64,000 nt of DNA, taken from NCBI GenBank assembly GCA_017506865.1, contig JAFCMP010000075.1, positions 62,001-126,000 of the forward strand, in the 5' to 3' direction. The notes under the pieces are model-generated. The model was not told the DNA's origin. It ran no database searches and saw only the letters and a program-made list of their open reading frames with translations. Source of the DNA: Tribonema minus (lineage: Eukaryota; Sar; Xanthophyceae; Tribonematales; Tribonemataceae). The translations under genes were made by a program, and so were the position numbers. Positions 49,445 through 60,100 of this stretch are shown in pieces (the stretch's first letter is position 1; every line of letters starts with the position of its first letter).

Positions 49445-50561
49445 TCAAACGCTCTCTAGAGGCTTTTCTCCTCGCGTGTTGGGGAACTCCACATCAAAAG
49501 TGAATTCTCCACGATCGCGCTTGGCGGATACAAGCCTAAGCAAGACGCCGCGGCTCCATCCAGAAGGGAACCGGTAGCGGAGAACTTGGCCAACGTAGAG
49601 TGGTCCAAAGTCAGTTGGCAAGCATGGACTCACAGTCACTCTTACAATAGCAGGTAGGTCAGCGCTAGGGCTCATTACGCTGACGCGCTAGCCTACGCAG
49701 TCTATCGCGCACGCCTTCGGCCATGAGCTTGGCAGCCCTTACTTGAGAAGACGTTAAGTCCTCCCACGTGCCATCAGAGTAGCGTACACGCCAGCAGGAC
49801 TGCGCTAAATCCCACAAGTAGTCAGTTGAGTTCGGCACATCATTGACTTCAAGTTGCCGGACCACTTGCGTGCCCCAAGGGTATCGCAGCAATGCAGCAT
49901 GTGTGGACAGCGTGCGATCTTTGTGAGGAAGGTGACGCTCAGCGCATGAGGGAACGTTGCCTTGGTGCTTGAGCTCATACAAAGCATGAATAGTGTCCAG
50001 TACCCATGGTGGTATGAACAACAGTTCTACAAGCTCTCTCTCGCGCACCCACTCTGAAGTAGTGCCATCGCATGCTAGCCACTTGTATGACCAGCCGCCG
50101 TCCTCATCAGCTCTGCGGTCTAGTATCTGGCACAATCGCTGGTCAGGGTCCAGCTGTTGCAGTTGCGCGGAGTCCAGGAGGGCATGTACTCCCTCAATGT
50201 CAAGTCGCGCAGGTCTGGGGTGATATGGCTTCATGTTTTCAACATGCGCGGTGGTCTCGCGTACGCGCGTGGCCATAAATTGGCATTGAAAAGAAAGCCC
50301 TGAGTCACCATACGGAGCTACTAGCTTCCAGGGGCCAGTGAAATGCTCCTCAATGGCACTTGCGCGGCCGCGTGATGGTGGCTTCTTGATCCGCACATAG
50401 TCACCGACCTCCAAGTGCACAGTGCATTGGATTTGGTCATTGCGAGCTTGAATGCGCTCAGCACGTTGCTGCAACGCCTCGCCGACCGCCTCCTCAGCAA
50501 GCTTGAGGTTTTCTTGCAGACGTTTCACCTCACCATGTAGATAGGTCTTGTGAGCTTGCAC
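49445..50561 (-). pseudogene. Retrotransposon integrase C-terminal and chromodomain-like region
   Basis: Two overlapping frames, 49665-50561 and 49445-49675 (sharing ATGA-type overlap). The first carries VHLEVGDYVRIKKP and FTGPWKLV, like the GPY/F module, then CQILDRRADEDGGWSYKWLA..SEWVRERELV, resembling a chromodomain. Both frames end with short W-RV-Y-DG-W style motifs that look Tudor-like. A chromodomain would suggest a chromovirus and insertion guided by chromatin marks; this is inferred. Confidence 0.65.
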
Positions 50562-51642
50562 TCTCAGAGGTCAAAGCATCAACAGGGAAGCGTGCTTTGC
50601 GACCGTAAACACAGAAGAATGGGGTCAGACCCGTCTCTCCTCTAGGCGTGTTCCTGAGCGCAATTTGCACGGCATCAAGGTATACATGCCAGCGTGCCTG
50701 GTAGTGAGAACAGAGTCTAGCAAGCGCTCTCTTGACGCGCCCATTCATGTTCTCAACAACGCCGTTAGACTGGGGGTGATATGCGCTGGTTTCAATCTTG
50801 TGAACTTTAAAGAAGGTGCAGAGCGTGGTTATCAGCGCACTCATGAACTCTTCGGCTCTGTCAGACACCAGCTCTTCCACTAGCGCGCCGCACTCAAAGA
50901 GCACTCTTGCCAGTAGGGGTGCGGCCTCAGCTGCTGGCCGTGTCTTTACAGGGAAAAGCCAACAGTAGCTTGATCTAGCTTCTGTGATGATGAGCAAGTA
51001 TCGATGCCCTTCTGAGGAAAGGACGCCGACTTCAGTGTAGTCTACATGCAAGCGTTGCCACATGCGCGTAGATGGCATCAGTGCTTGCTTGTACTTGGCA
51101 GTAGACTGCAGCTTGGTGTGTTGACAAGGGACGCATGAGCGTACGTAGTCTCGGACGTCAGCGCCTAACCCTCTCCGATACATGTGTTCCAGCACCTTGG
51201 CGTGCGTGGCAGCAGTCGAGGGGTGCTGAGCACTGCCATCATCATGGCAAAGGCGGAGTACAAGTGGCTTCAAAGCGCCGGGGACCACCCACTGAGTGAT
51301 TAGGGAGCCCTTCTTGGACCGACTTGCCATGAAGTGCACAAGCAAACCGTCAGGTTCATTTGTGAAAAACTCTTGGTTCTGGCTAACAAATTTGGCAAGG
51401 CTAGGGTCAGGGGTTTGGCCTTGTGTTTCCAGATGGTGCTTCACAGATGAACAGAAATGGTCACTTTCCTGCCAACGCACAAAGTTTTTGCGCTCCAGCA
51501 TAGCAGGTGAAGACTCTAGGCGTGAGTCAGACTCTCCAGTCCGGGTTGACGTATTGTCATCTGCCAGAAGTGTCTGCTTCAGCATCTTCAGCTTCAAGGG
51601 CATGGTCAGTGGTCTCGTTAGCCTCGGTTGGAGCAGTTGCAT
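50530..51642 (-). pseudogene. Retrotransposon integrase
   Basis: Contains the HHCC zinc domain (HPSTAATHAKVLEHMYRRG, then CVPCQHTK) and the rve core. LHVDYTEVG gives the first Asp, LVSDRAEEFMS the second, and SAYHPQSNGVVENMNGRVKR the Glu. The catalytic triad looks intact. The frame breaks against its neighbours at both ends, so I list it as a relic; a programmed shift cannot be excluded. Confidence 0.88.
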
Positions 51643-52173
51643 CTCTCAGCGGCGAGAGCATCGCAGCGCAGCTGTCCCAAATGTGCTCAGAATACGAGCC
51701 CAGTTTCATGTTGCAAAGCATAGAAACGAGGGGAGTGGTTTCTGGTTCTGGTTCACCTCCCCCTTCTTTGAAAAGCGCGGTGTCTACGCACGCGCTGTCC
51801 TGCATGGTATCACTGAGGTCATGTACCTCCTGGGGTGTCAATGTACCCATGCAGCTGCTCAGTTTTGTAGACATTTGTGCAAGTTTGTTAAATTTAAAAG
51901 CCGTGCCCCCCGGGCATGCCGTATAAGCACCTATGCGGCCTAGAAATGCTGGTGAGTCTTGCAGTTGTTCATCTTCAAAACGTACCCCAGACGGAGGTGC
52001 AGGTCCAGCATCGGTGCAGTCGGGCGACTGCTCGTCAGCGTGCTCGTACTGCCTAGGTCCGATGATCTCCGTCATCTGAGGCATGCGTGAAGGGCAGTCT
52101 GCATTGCCATTGTCTTTACAAGGCCTGTGTACGACCATGATGACACACACGCAAGCCTTCTGGAGCTGAGCCA
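51557..52173 (-). pseudogene. Retrotransposon: end of RNase H and spacer
   Basis: The frame opens at the LTR edge. VVHRPCKDNGNADCPSRMPQ corresponds to the C-terminal HRPGKDN-ADALSR block of Ty3/gypsy RNase H; the rest of RNase H and all reverse transcriptase are absent. An acidic spacer of about 160 residues follows. The frame then ends and the integrase continues in another frame near 51560-51640. Confidence 0.8.
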
Positions 52174-52174
52174 T
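52151..52174 (-). other. Candidate self-priming primer-binding site
   Basis: The 24 bases directly inside the 5' LTR are the exact reverse complement of 52338-52361 within the same LTR. That is the arrangement of Tf1/sushi-type elements, in which the 5' end of the RNA folds back as primer. No tRNA-like primer site (such as TGGTATCAGAGC) is seen. Part of the stretch also reads as RNase H codons, so a deletion-junction artefact remains possible. Confidence 0.5.
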
Positions 52175-52554
52175 GATACAGCAAAGCAGCCTGGAATCTA
52201 TGCCTTGAGCAGTAGAGCTGCTGAACTGCTGGTGACATCAAAGAGCAGCCAAACTTGCAGAGCAACATCAGTGGAAGCAAGCAAAGGCACACCTCTGTGG
52301 ACATGGCTGGAGAACAGGAATGAGCCCAGAGTATGATATGGCTCAGCTCCAGAAGGCTTGCTGTCCCCCAGCTAGGATGGTCCCTTGTAGCTTGCTCAGG
52401 TGTCTAGGACACTTGTGTGAGCAAAAAAAGCCTTGATCCTCTTGTGCTGGCACAGGTTCTTGAAGTTGAAGTACCGGTCCAGGGAACGGTCTTCTTCTTC
52501 CAGAGCTCCTGACATTTCATGCTGCTTGTAGCATAAAACGGAGAACTTGTATCA
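52174..52554 (-). repeat. 5' LTR of the retrotransposon
   Basis: 381 bp; TG..CA ends within the 6-bp inverted ends TGATAC/GTATCA. About 98.7 per cent identical to 48635-49015. It contains a 39-codon open frame (52396-52515) starting with ATG and the site complementary to the primer region (52338-52361). Confidence 0.92.
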
Positions 52555-53504
52555 AGAGCTCCAACAAAACTTGACGTGAAGTTGCATACAAACACCTAGT
52601 GACATCATATAGGAAGCCCTGGCACCTGAAACCCTCTGCTGGCGTGTCACTCAAGTTGCTAGACTAAGGTGCACATACTCAAAGCCGCAATGAGAAGAAG
52701 AAGTGATCATTGTGCGCAGCACCGTGACTGCTCACTGGCAGCCTGCTCTTGCCTTGGAGGCCGGCTCTCTTGGCAATTGACTTGCCAAGTTTACGCACGT
52801 AGTACTGCGGCAGTGCCTATGACCCGCAGGAGTAGATGGCTACAACAGTGACTGCCCCAACAAAAGTTGATGGTGCTCATGTATGTTCAAGTCAACAACT
52901 TGAAGTAAAAAAGCTTTGCTGCCTTCGTTTACCGCCACAACTTTGCGGAGAGTGTACACTATCAGTGTCAGGGCGTGTTCAAGTAGGCAAAATGAAGTTT
53001 GACACTCTCAGGTGTAGCGGAAGCACGTGAAATCGAAATCAAGCCCCGAGCGTGTGCACTAGTGCGCAGCTGCATCAGTCACTGTGTTCAACATGATCAG
53101 AGCACTGGCAGCAGCGTCGCGCCACGCGCTGTGAACTTCAAGTAGAACGGTTAATCTGCCGTGGCACCGCTCAGTCAGGCTGACAGCCTGTCCTTGCTTA
53201 GAGTTTGGAGGCTCTCTCCGCAGGACTCGCCAAGTGGTCCTGGTGCTGCGGCAGTGCCCACTTGGGAGCCCTCCGGAGTGAACTGCCACCTAGTAGCTTG
53301 AGCGCCGCGCGGAGGCGGCATCATGTGTGCTCATCCATAGAGCTTTCCGCACCAGCAGCATCAGCAGCGACACAGCAGTGCACACCTTTCGAAACTTAGA
53401 AAAGCCTCAGCAAATCAATTTAAAAAAACATGCAGCCAGCGAACTGCCAGCAGTGAAGAACCAGCGGCAGGCGGCGGCAGCAGCAATGCTTCGGCTCTAT
53501 AGCT
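52555..53504. other. Flank of the retrotransposon; no gene recognised
   Basis: Short unrelated open frames only. From about 53446 the sequence is shared with 55760-55700 in inverted orientation, marking the outer edge of the inverted gene pair. Confidence 0.45.
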
Positions 53505-54465
53505 ATGCTCGAGCAGGCCAACGAGGCTCTGGCACTAGTGAGGGCGTGCGCCGCCGCTGACTGCGGGGAGCTTGCAAGGCAGCTCGATGCGCAACTGCCT
53601 GATCTGTTGCCTCAGTGGCGGCAACTCACGCAGCCTGCCAAAGCACAGCCTGGCGATAAGCAGATGTCAGTTGCTCCAGCTGCCGACGGCCGCTGGAACT
53701 ACAGAGGCGTCAAGATCGGCTTCGGCTCTAGAGACCAGGGCACCAGCTTGCTGTGCATCGCCGCAGTCTTGAGGATGCTGGGTCTGCAGGCCGACATGCC
53801 GCTGTCGCTAGAAAACCTGCTTCCTTGCGACATCGCGCTGCTGCCAGTGCCCTCGGCTAGGGAATCTGCGCGCGATGGGGACACAGCCGCGCTGTACGCC
53901 CTTGATGACAGCCAATTCTGGCTTCTGGAGCTGTGTGCAGCCAGCATGCTCGACCTGCTACCCCACGCAGACTGCAAGGGTGCCAGAGACATCTTGGCAG
54001 AGATCTCCGGCGCATACATGGCCGCCATGATGGCGTTTTGCGCGCTTGCTGAATGCCGGAGCATCTGCGCGCAGGTGCTTCAGCAGCATGTCGCCGGATT
54101 GACGCACCGCCGGGGGCAGCGGCGGCGGCAGCGGCGGCGGCAGCGGCGGCGTCACCCGATCGCGACACCGCTGCCAGGTTGGCTTCCCTGGGGTGTGCAA
54201 AGCAACACTGCATGGCCACCGTTGCTGACGCACGAGCCGACGCGGCAAGAGCGAGAAGGGAGAATGGCGGCACTGGCAACGACCTGGATTGCTGAGGACG
54301 CTGTGCTGCAGCCGCTGCAGGCGACGCTGCTGACTTCATTGGAGGGCGTCTCGGGGGGGGCTCCTTACGGACGGTATCGAGCACAAGCCCGATGATGGCC
54401 GCACGAACGGCAACTACTGTCTCCGCATTGACAACAATCCTCGCATACTATGGTGCCACGCCTGA
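53505..54465 (+). CDS. Unknown protein, copy A of an inverted gene pair
   Basis: The open frame 53505-54395 codes for 296 residues. Conserved with copy B: CGELARQLDAQLPDLLPQW, AADGRWNYRGVKIGFGSRD, LPLSLENLLPCDIALLPVP, LCAASMLDLLP and VLQQHVAGL. A GGCGGCAGC-rich stretch near 54117-54150 gives an Arg/Gln run not seen in copy B. After EGVSG the frame leaves the conserved path. DGIEHKPDDGRTNGNYCLRI is present in another frame (54367-54465), so either an indel at the 8-G run (54353-54360) or an unseen intron separates the two parts. I know no family for it. No transmembrane or catalytic motif stands out. Confidence 0.5.
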
Positions 54466-54597
54466 GTGCTCTGCCCCACTGAATTGACTGGCGTGACACT
54501 GCCGGCATTATAGTGTCTGCCGTAGTTGTGAGTGCTCTGCCCCGCTCAGTTCGCCCGTGCGCGACGCCGCCAGCACTAGGTCTGCCATAGTTGTGAA
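54466..54597. repeat. Imperfect tandem pair, about 66 bp each
   Basis: GAGTGCTCTGCCCC..GTCTGCC(G/A)TAGTTGT occurs twice in a row, at the centre between the two inverted gene copies. Confidence 0.65.
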
Positions 54598-55760
54598 CAG
54601 ACCTAGCACCACCAGCGCATCAGCTGCTCCGTCCACCATGCTGGCGGGGGAGTTGAGGTGACCCAGCAGATTATGAAGAGCCAGGGTACCGCGGAGGTGA
54701 ATCGCCGGCTCCAATACTGGGAAGGCTGGGCCGAACGGGTTGTTGCCAATGCGGAGCCAGTAGTTTCCGTTCGTGCGGCCGTCGTCGGGCTTGTGCTCAA
54801 TACGCCCCCGTGAAAAACCCCTGAGACGCCCTCCAATGATGTCTGCAGATCCTTCTGCAGCAGCAGCAGCTCAGCGTCCTCGGCGATCCGGGTCGGCGCC
54901 GATGCGCTGCAGGCGCCGCCGCCGCTGCCGCCACTCTCCCCCCTCACCCTTGTCGCCTCGGCGCGCGCATCAGCGATGGCGGCCACGCAGTGCTGCCTAG
55001 CAAACGCCACGAAGGCCGACCTAGCAGCGTTGTCGCGATTGGGCGGCCACGCCGCCGCCGCCGCCGCCCCCGCTGCCGCAGCAGCGTGGCGGCGCGCCAG
55101 CCCGGCGACATGCTGCTGGAGTACCTCCACGCGGATGCTCCGGCACTCAGGCGTGCGTGCAAACGCCCGGTATTCGTCGGGGATCTGCTGCAGGATGTCT
55201 CTGGCATCCTTGTACTGGGCACTGGGCAGCAGGTCCAGCATGCTGGCTGCACAGAGCTTCAGCCTGAGCAGCCAGCAGCGGTCGCCACCAGGGGCGCACA
55301 ACGCGTCTGTGTCCCCATCATGCGCGGCTTCCCTAGGCAAAGGCACCGGCAGCAGCGCGATGTCGCAGGGGAGCAGGTTTTCTAGCGACAACGGCATGTC
55401 GCCCTCAGGCTGCAACCCCAGCATCTTCAGCGCTGCAGCGATGCAGAGCATGCTGGTGCGCTTGTCTCTGGAGCTGAAGCCGATCTTGACGCCTCTGTCG
55501 TTCCAGCGGCCATCGGCAGCTGGAGCAACTGACCTCTGCTTACCGCCAGGCTGTGCTTTGGCAGGCTGCGTGAGTTAACTTCAGCCACTGAGGCAGCAAA
55601 TCAGCCAGTTGTGCATCGAGCTGCCTTGCAAGCTCCCCGCAGTCAGCGGCGGCGCACGGCCTCGCGCCTTGGTGGGTTTGCTGAAGCAGAGCTGGTTGTG
55701 AACTTCAAGCACTGCTGCTGCCGCCGCCTGCCGCTGGTGCTTCGCCGCTGGCAGTTCTCT
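54508..55760 (-). pseudogene. Unknown protein, copy B of the inverted pair, frame-disrupted
   Basis: About 1 kb similar to copy A in opposite orientation, the two facing each other. The middle frame (55451-54603) keeps MLCIAAALKMLGL, MPLSLENLLPCDIALLPVP and VLQQHVAGLARRH. A 4-base insertion near 55570-55580 relative to copy A shifts the N-terminal part and brings a TAA into frame. A second shift after EGVSG leaves the well-conserved end (HKPDDGRTNGNYWLRI, LHNLLGHLNSPASM, to 54508) in another frame. That end is longer than in copy A. Unless unseen introns absorb the shifts, this copy is broken. Confidence 0.55.
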
Positions 55761-55921
55761 GGCAATTGACACTCTGCATGCTTCTCAGATTTGATTTGTT
55801 CGGGGGGCAGTTCTGAGTTTGTGGCGCGCACTGCTGTGTTGTTCAACGAGTTGCTGGCGCTGCTGGGGTAAAAGATCTCTGAATCTGCACAGCTGCTGCG
55901 GCTGTCGCCCGGCGCTGAGCT

Positions 55922-56272
55922 ATGGTGGCGATCTTGGTTGCCGCACTTTTGCTATTTCAACAAACAAGTGCACAAACTGCAACTGCAAGTGCGTGCATCC
56001 TTGCGCGGCGCACAGCAGGGCTTGTCGGCGTTGCAACATTGTTGAGCAGCGCCCGACACTGCAGTGATGCGACAGATCATGATGACACCGCCACAGGGCC
56101 TCATGCAGCTGGCAATGTCATGGTGCGTTGGTGCATATATATAGAGGCATACCACTGTGTGAGTGTAGTGGGTCCGACGTACTTTCATGTTTTGCTGAAC
56201 TCGACTGGACGCACTTCACAAGATGCTCTCAAACTGGTGCATTGGTTTTGGGCGACAAGCAAAGCAGCGTGA
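55922..56272 (+). CDS. Possible small secreted protein
   Basis: 116-codon open frame starting MVAILVAALLLFQQTSAQT, which reads as a signal peptide with a plausible cleavage after TSAQ. The rest has no recognised domain. There is no homology support, so it may be chance. Confidence 0.22.
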   Translation: MVAILVAALLLFQQTSAQTATASACILARRTAGLVGVATLLSSARHCSDATDHDDTATGPHAAGNVMVRWCIYIEAYHCVSVVGPTYFHVLLNSTGRTSQDALKLVHWFWATSKAA

Positions 56273-57171
56273 ACTGTGCAACTTGACGTGGTGCGCTGCA
56301 TGCTACATCCCATGCACACATTCTGTGAAACTCGTGGAAGTTACAACAAGTCGATTGCACTCATATTGTGCAGCTCAGCAGATCCTGCGGCGCGCAGCGG
56401 AATTGGAGCAGGTCTCGGCACTCGCTGACACTTGCTGGTGGTCATCAAGCTCCTAGGACATCGATTCCAATTACCTCGTGCAGCTGCATGGAGAGCAGGC
56501 AGCCGTTGATAACGTATGTGTATGACATTGATGCTGAAGCGTAGATCTTCATGCTGCAAAGCGTTTGTAGACTAGCACTGAGGTCGCAGAGGCAAGGTCT
56601 TGTGTGTCAGCATGTAAGCGTACTCTGAGACATTTGCATCGATTTGCACCATCTATCAATTTCATTTGGACCTTCCCCTCCATGAGGCCCACTCCAAACA
56701 AAACCTTTAATATGATTGGACCAGTGTGATGCATGCACATGCAGGCCATGTCAGTAAGAATCTATGCCAATGCATGCAAATGTTGTCAACCGAATGAATT
56801 TGTCGAAGAGAGGACAATCACGGAGCGGCACCGCATGCTCAACACCCAGACCCTCTGTCTGTACTTGGGGTCAAGGTACAGAGCATTGCCACCTGCTGCA
56901 GTGGCTTCGTATGCATGTACATTGCGTCAACTTTGGTCCTGTGGCTGTATGAAAGGGTGTGGAGGACGGGCGACGCTGTGTCATCCGATGTGTCAGCCCT
57001 CAAATCTTCCTATTTGTACTATTGCGCTGCTGCGCTACCCACCTTGCCTGGCTTGCACCACGGTCGGCATTGCGCTACGGCTTAGGAGAATTGCATAGTA
57101 AACTGCTCAATTTCACATCTCCCCTACCGTAATGTCCGCTGCATGCGTCTACTCCTTCATGTACATGGCAG
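56273..57171. other. No secure gene
   Basis: A plus-strand stretch near 56376-56440 (QQILRRAAELEQVSALAD, after a TGTGCAG acceptor) looks coding and could be an upstream exon of the gene that follows. It could not be joined. Confidence 0.35.
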
Positions 57172-60100
57172 GCTGTGGCCTTTCTGGACCACTTCAAACA
57201 GATAAACTACGTTGAGGAGTATCAGGTGCTGAGCGAGGACAGTCCATGACTGACATAGCAAGTGCTGTCTCGCATCACCGCCGCAACAGGCTGCCACCTG
57301 GAGCTCTCTTCGTCCCCCCCACCTCCCTTTTCCCTCCACGAACGGCGGCAACAATAACGGTAATAGCGCCGGCAATGACGACAACAACAGCATCAGCGGC
57401 AGCAGCACTGTTGGCCATGCGAACAGCAGCGGCAGTGGACTGCGTGGCGGCTTTGATGGCAGCGGCAGCGGCGGCGGCACACAGCCCATGTTCTGGGAGT
57501 GGCGCTCACATCGTTATGTCGTCGCGTCGCACGGAGCAATGCGCATACTGCACGTGCTGCTGCTGTGCTCAGCGGAGCTGTGGGGGTAGGGCGACACCGT
57601 CTTGAGGTATGAACGTGTGCCTTGCTTTCTTCCGCGTAGGTACGGTGCCTCGGTTTTTCGTGCGCCGCCGTCCTTCACTGTTGCCTGTTGCTGTACACAG
57701 CATGTGTGCTGGTGCAGCCCAATGTGTCAGCTGCTGAGCAGTACATGCCCCCTTGGCAGCGCTCTGAGGGCCAAATGATGCCCCTTTTGAGGAGCAAACC
57801 CAAGCCTTGCTTGCTTCAAGTGCGCAGCGTAGTGCTTTATCTTGAAGTGCCAGCAAGTGCTGTGCACAGCACGTTGCAGTGCTGAGCAGCGCTGCACGCG
57901 GCTGCACGGGTCGGATGACGCCGTCCTGAAGTATGGACATAGGTGTGCATTGCGTTTTCTTGTGCGCCAGGCGTGGTTCAATAATGAAGCGCTGAGCGGT
58001 GCTGCTCCCCCGGAGGACTTGCGGGGGTTCAACGCTTGGATCACATCGTCCTGAGGTACAAAATGCATGTCTGAGTGTTTCTAGTACACTTTTATCCTGA
58101 GACTCTGAAGCTATTGAGGTCGTTGCTCCGCTTGCACATGCAACACAGAGACACTGTTGCGGCGACGACTTCCTTCCCTCACTGTGGCAGCCCGGCTCAG
58201 CCAACAGTGCCCATTAATAAGCACGTTCTTGCTTCCACTTGCGCAGGGACATTGGCGCGATGATGGACTTGCTTCTCTCGCTGTGGCAGCACGGCTCAGC
58301 AAACTTCCCCGCGGCCCTCCAGGCGGACGCCAAGGGACCTGGCGCACTGGTGCCACAGCCACCGGCGCCGTCGCCGCGTTCAGCGCGGCGTTCTGCGTCC
58401 TAGGTGCGTCACGTGTCAGAAGGCGCCTGGTGCTATTCTTGCACCATTCAGAACGGTGTGGTGCTCTGCATTCAGCAGACCGTACTACATGCGTCACGTG
58501 GCGCCTTGTTTCAGCATGCAGCTTTGTGCCGTTGCCTGCATTAAGCTAGGCGTACTGCTTGTCAAGGTTGTCATGCGTTGAAGTTGCATGGCGCTTCCAT
58601 GTAGCATGCAGCATGGTGCCTCCATCAGCATTGAGCACAGAGCGCTGTCCTAGATGCGTTACACACATTAGAATTGCATGGCGCCATTCTCTCACCGTTC
58701 AGCTCAGTGCGGTACTCTCAGTTTGCACGGCGTACTGCATCCTAGGTGCGTCACGCGTTGAAGTTGCATGGCATCAATCTTTTGCCGCTCGGCACCGTTT
58801 CGTTCTCAGCGTTCAGCACGGCGTACTGCGTCCTCAGTGCGCCATTTGTGGAAGTCATACAGCCCCGATATGCATTCAGCATGGCAAACTACGCTGTCCG
58901 CGGTGCGTCTCGCATTGAAGTATGCGGCAGGGCATTTTTGTTACTGATGTACTTGAAGAAATTGTACTGCACTGTACTGCATTGAGGTCGTGTTGAACTG
59001 TTATGCACTCTTGTTGTACTCTTGCACTTCTTGACCATCCATATGTACTGGTATACACGCTAACACACTTGTTGTTCTGAACGTGTGCCATGCGCACGCG
59101 CACATGTTGGGGGCCTGGGACTGCTTGACGGGTGTGCGTTGATGTGCTGCGCGCGCGCGGGGCTGTTGGACGTGGCCATGACGCTGAGCCATATGTATAT
59201 ACACTTGATTTGACGTGGACTACTTCAAAGTGTGTCCATGGTGCTCCTGGATACAAACCGATAGTGCTGCTGCTGTGGTATTGCTCTCTCTTGCGTAGGG
59301 CTCTGCCATAGCGTCGCAGGCAATGCGCATGCGCTGTTGGCGCTGTTCGCACGTTGAAGACACACTGATGCACACATGATTAACTAATGTGCTGTGTACA
59401 TGCGCACTGATAGTGCTGCTGTGGCATTGCTACCTCTTGTGCAGGGCTCTGCTGCCGTTGTTCCGCGTCACGCGCGCCGCGTGCACCGCTTTGCTGAGTT
59501 CATGAGCAGCTGCGACTTTGTTCAGGTACGCGAACAAACGTCCGCAGTCATTGACATCAATGTAGGTACACTCGCCACACGTGAGGCCGGACGGATGATG
59601 TACTTGGTCATTGACATCATTGTACATTGCCGCCACAGAGGCCGAATGTGTGATGCCTGCTATTTTGAGTCAGATGCGCGCGACAACAGCGCCTTAGGCA
59701 CCGTGCGCGCCGTTCGCGGAGTTCCTGGGCACCGGCGAATTTTCTTCCCATGTAGGCAACTTAAGTGCACGAAAGCCTTCTGGCTTGCCCTCCGTTTAGG
59801 TATGGGGTCAGTTACTGCTGCACAAGCCTCGCGCATTAGAGGTGCGCATGCCGCACTTAGGTATACATTTGGGTGTACACATGAGACATGAGGGGTACAA
59901 AAGGTGTACAACACATGAGGTGTGCATCAGGTGAAATGTACATCTCACGTGTGGCACGCGCGCCGCATCGCAGAGCTCAAGGGCAGCAGCGCCGTGCCCC
60001 GCCATACACAAACTGATGTTCCTAGTAATTGACCTCAATCTGCAATGGCACCCAGGCAGAGAGGTTGACCGTTTGGTGCACTTGGTCATTGTCATGAATG

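Larger units (their letters stand above)
48635..52554 (-). mobile_element. Ty3/gypsy-type LTR retrotransposon, internally deleted
   Basis: A 3920-bp insertion bounded by two 381-bp direct repeats that begin TGATAC and end GTATCA. AGAG flanks both sides (48631-48634 and 52555-52558), a 4-bp target duplication. In sense (minus) order it has the 5' LTR 52174-52554, a candidate primer site 52151-52174, the end of RNase H, the integrase, a chromodomain-like tail, a polypurine tract 49016-49027 and the 3' LTR 48635-49015. Integrase after RNase H marks the Ty3/gypsy order. Gag, protease, reverse transcriptase and most of RNase H are missing, and the remaining frames are shifted against each other. 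The LTRs differ at about five sites, so insertion was recent. The copy cannot be autonomous. Confidence 0.92.
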
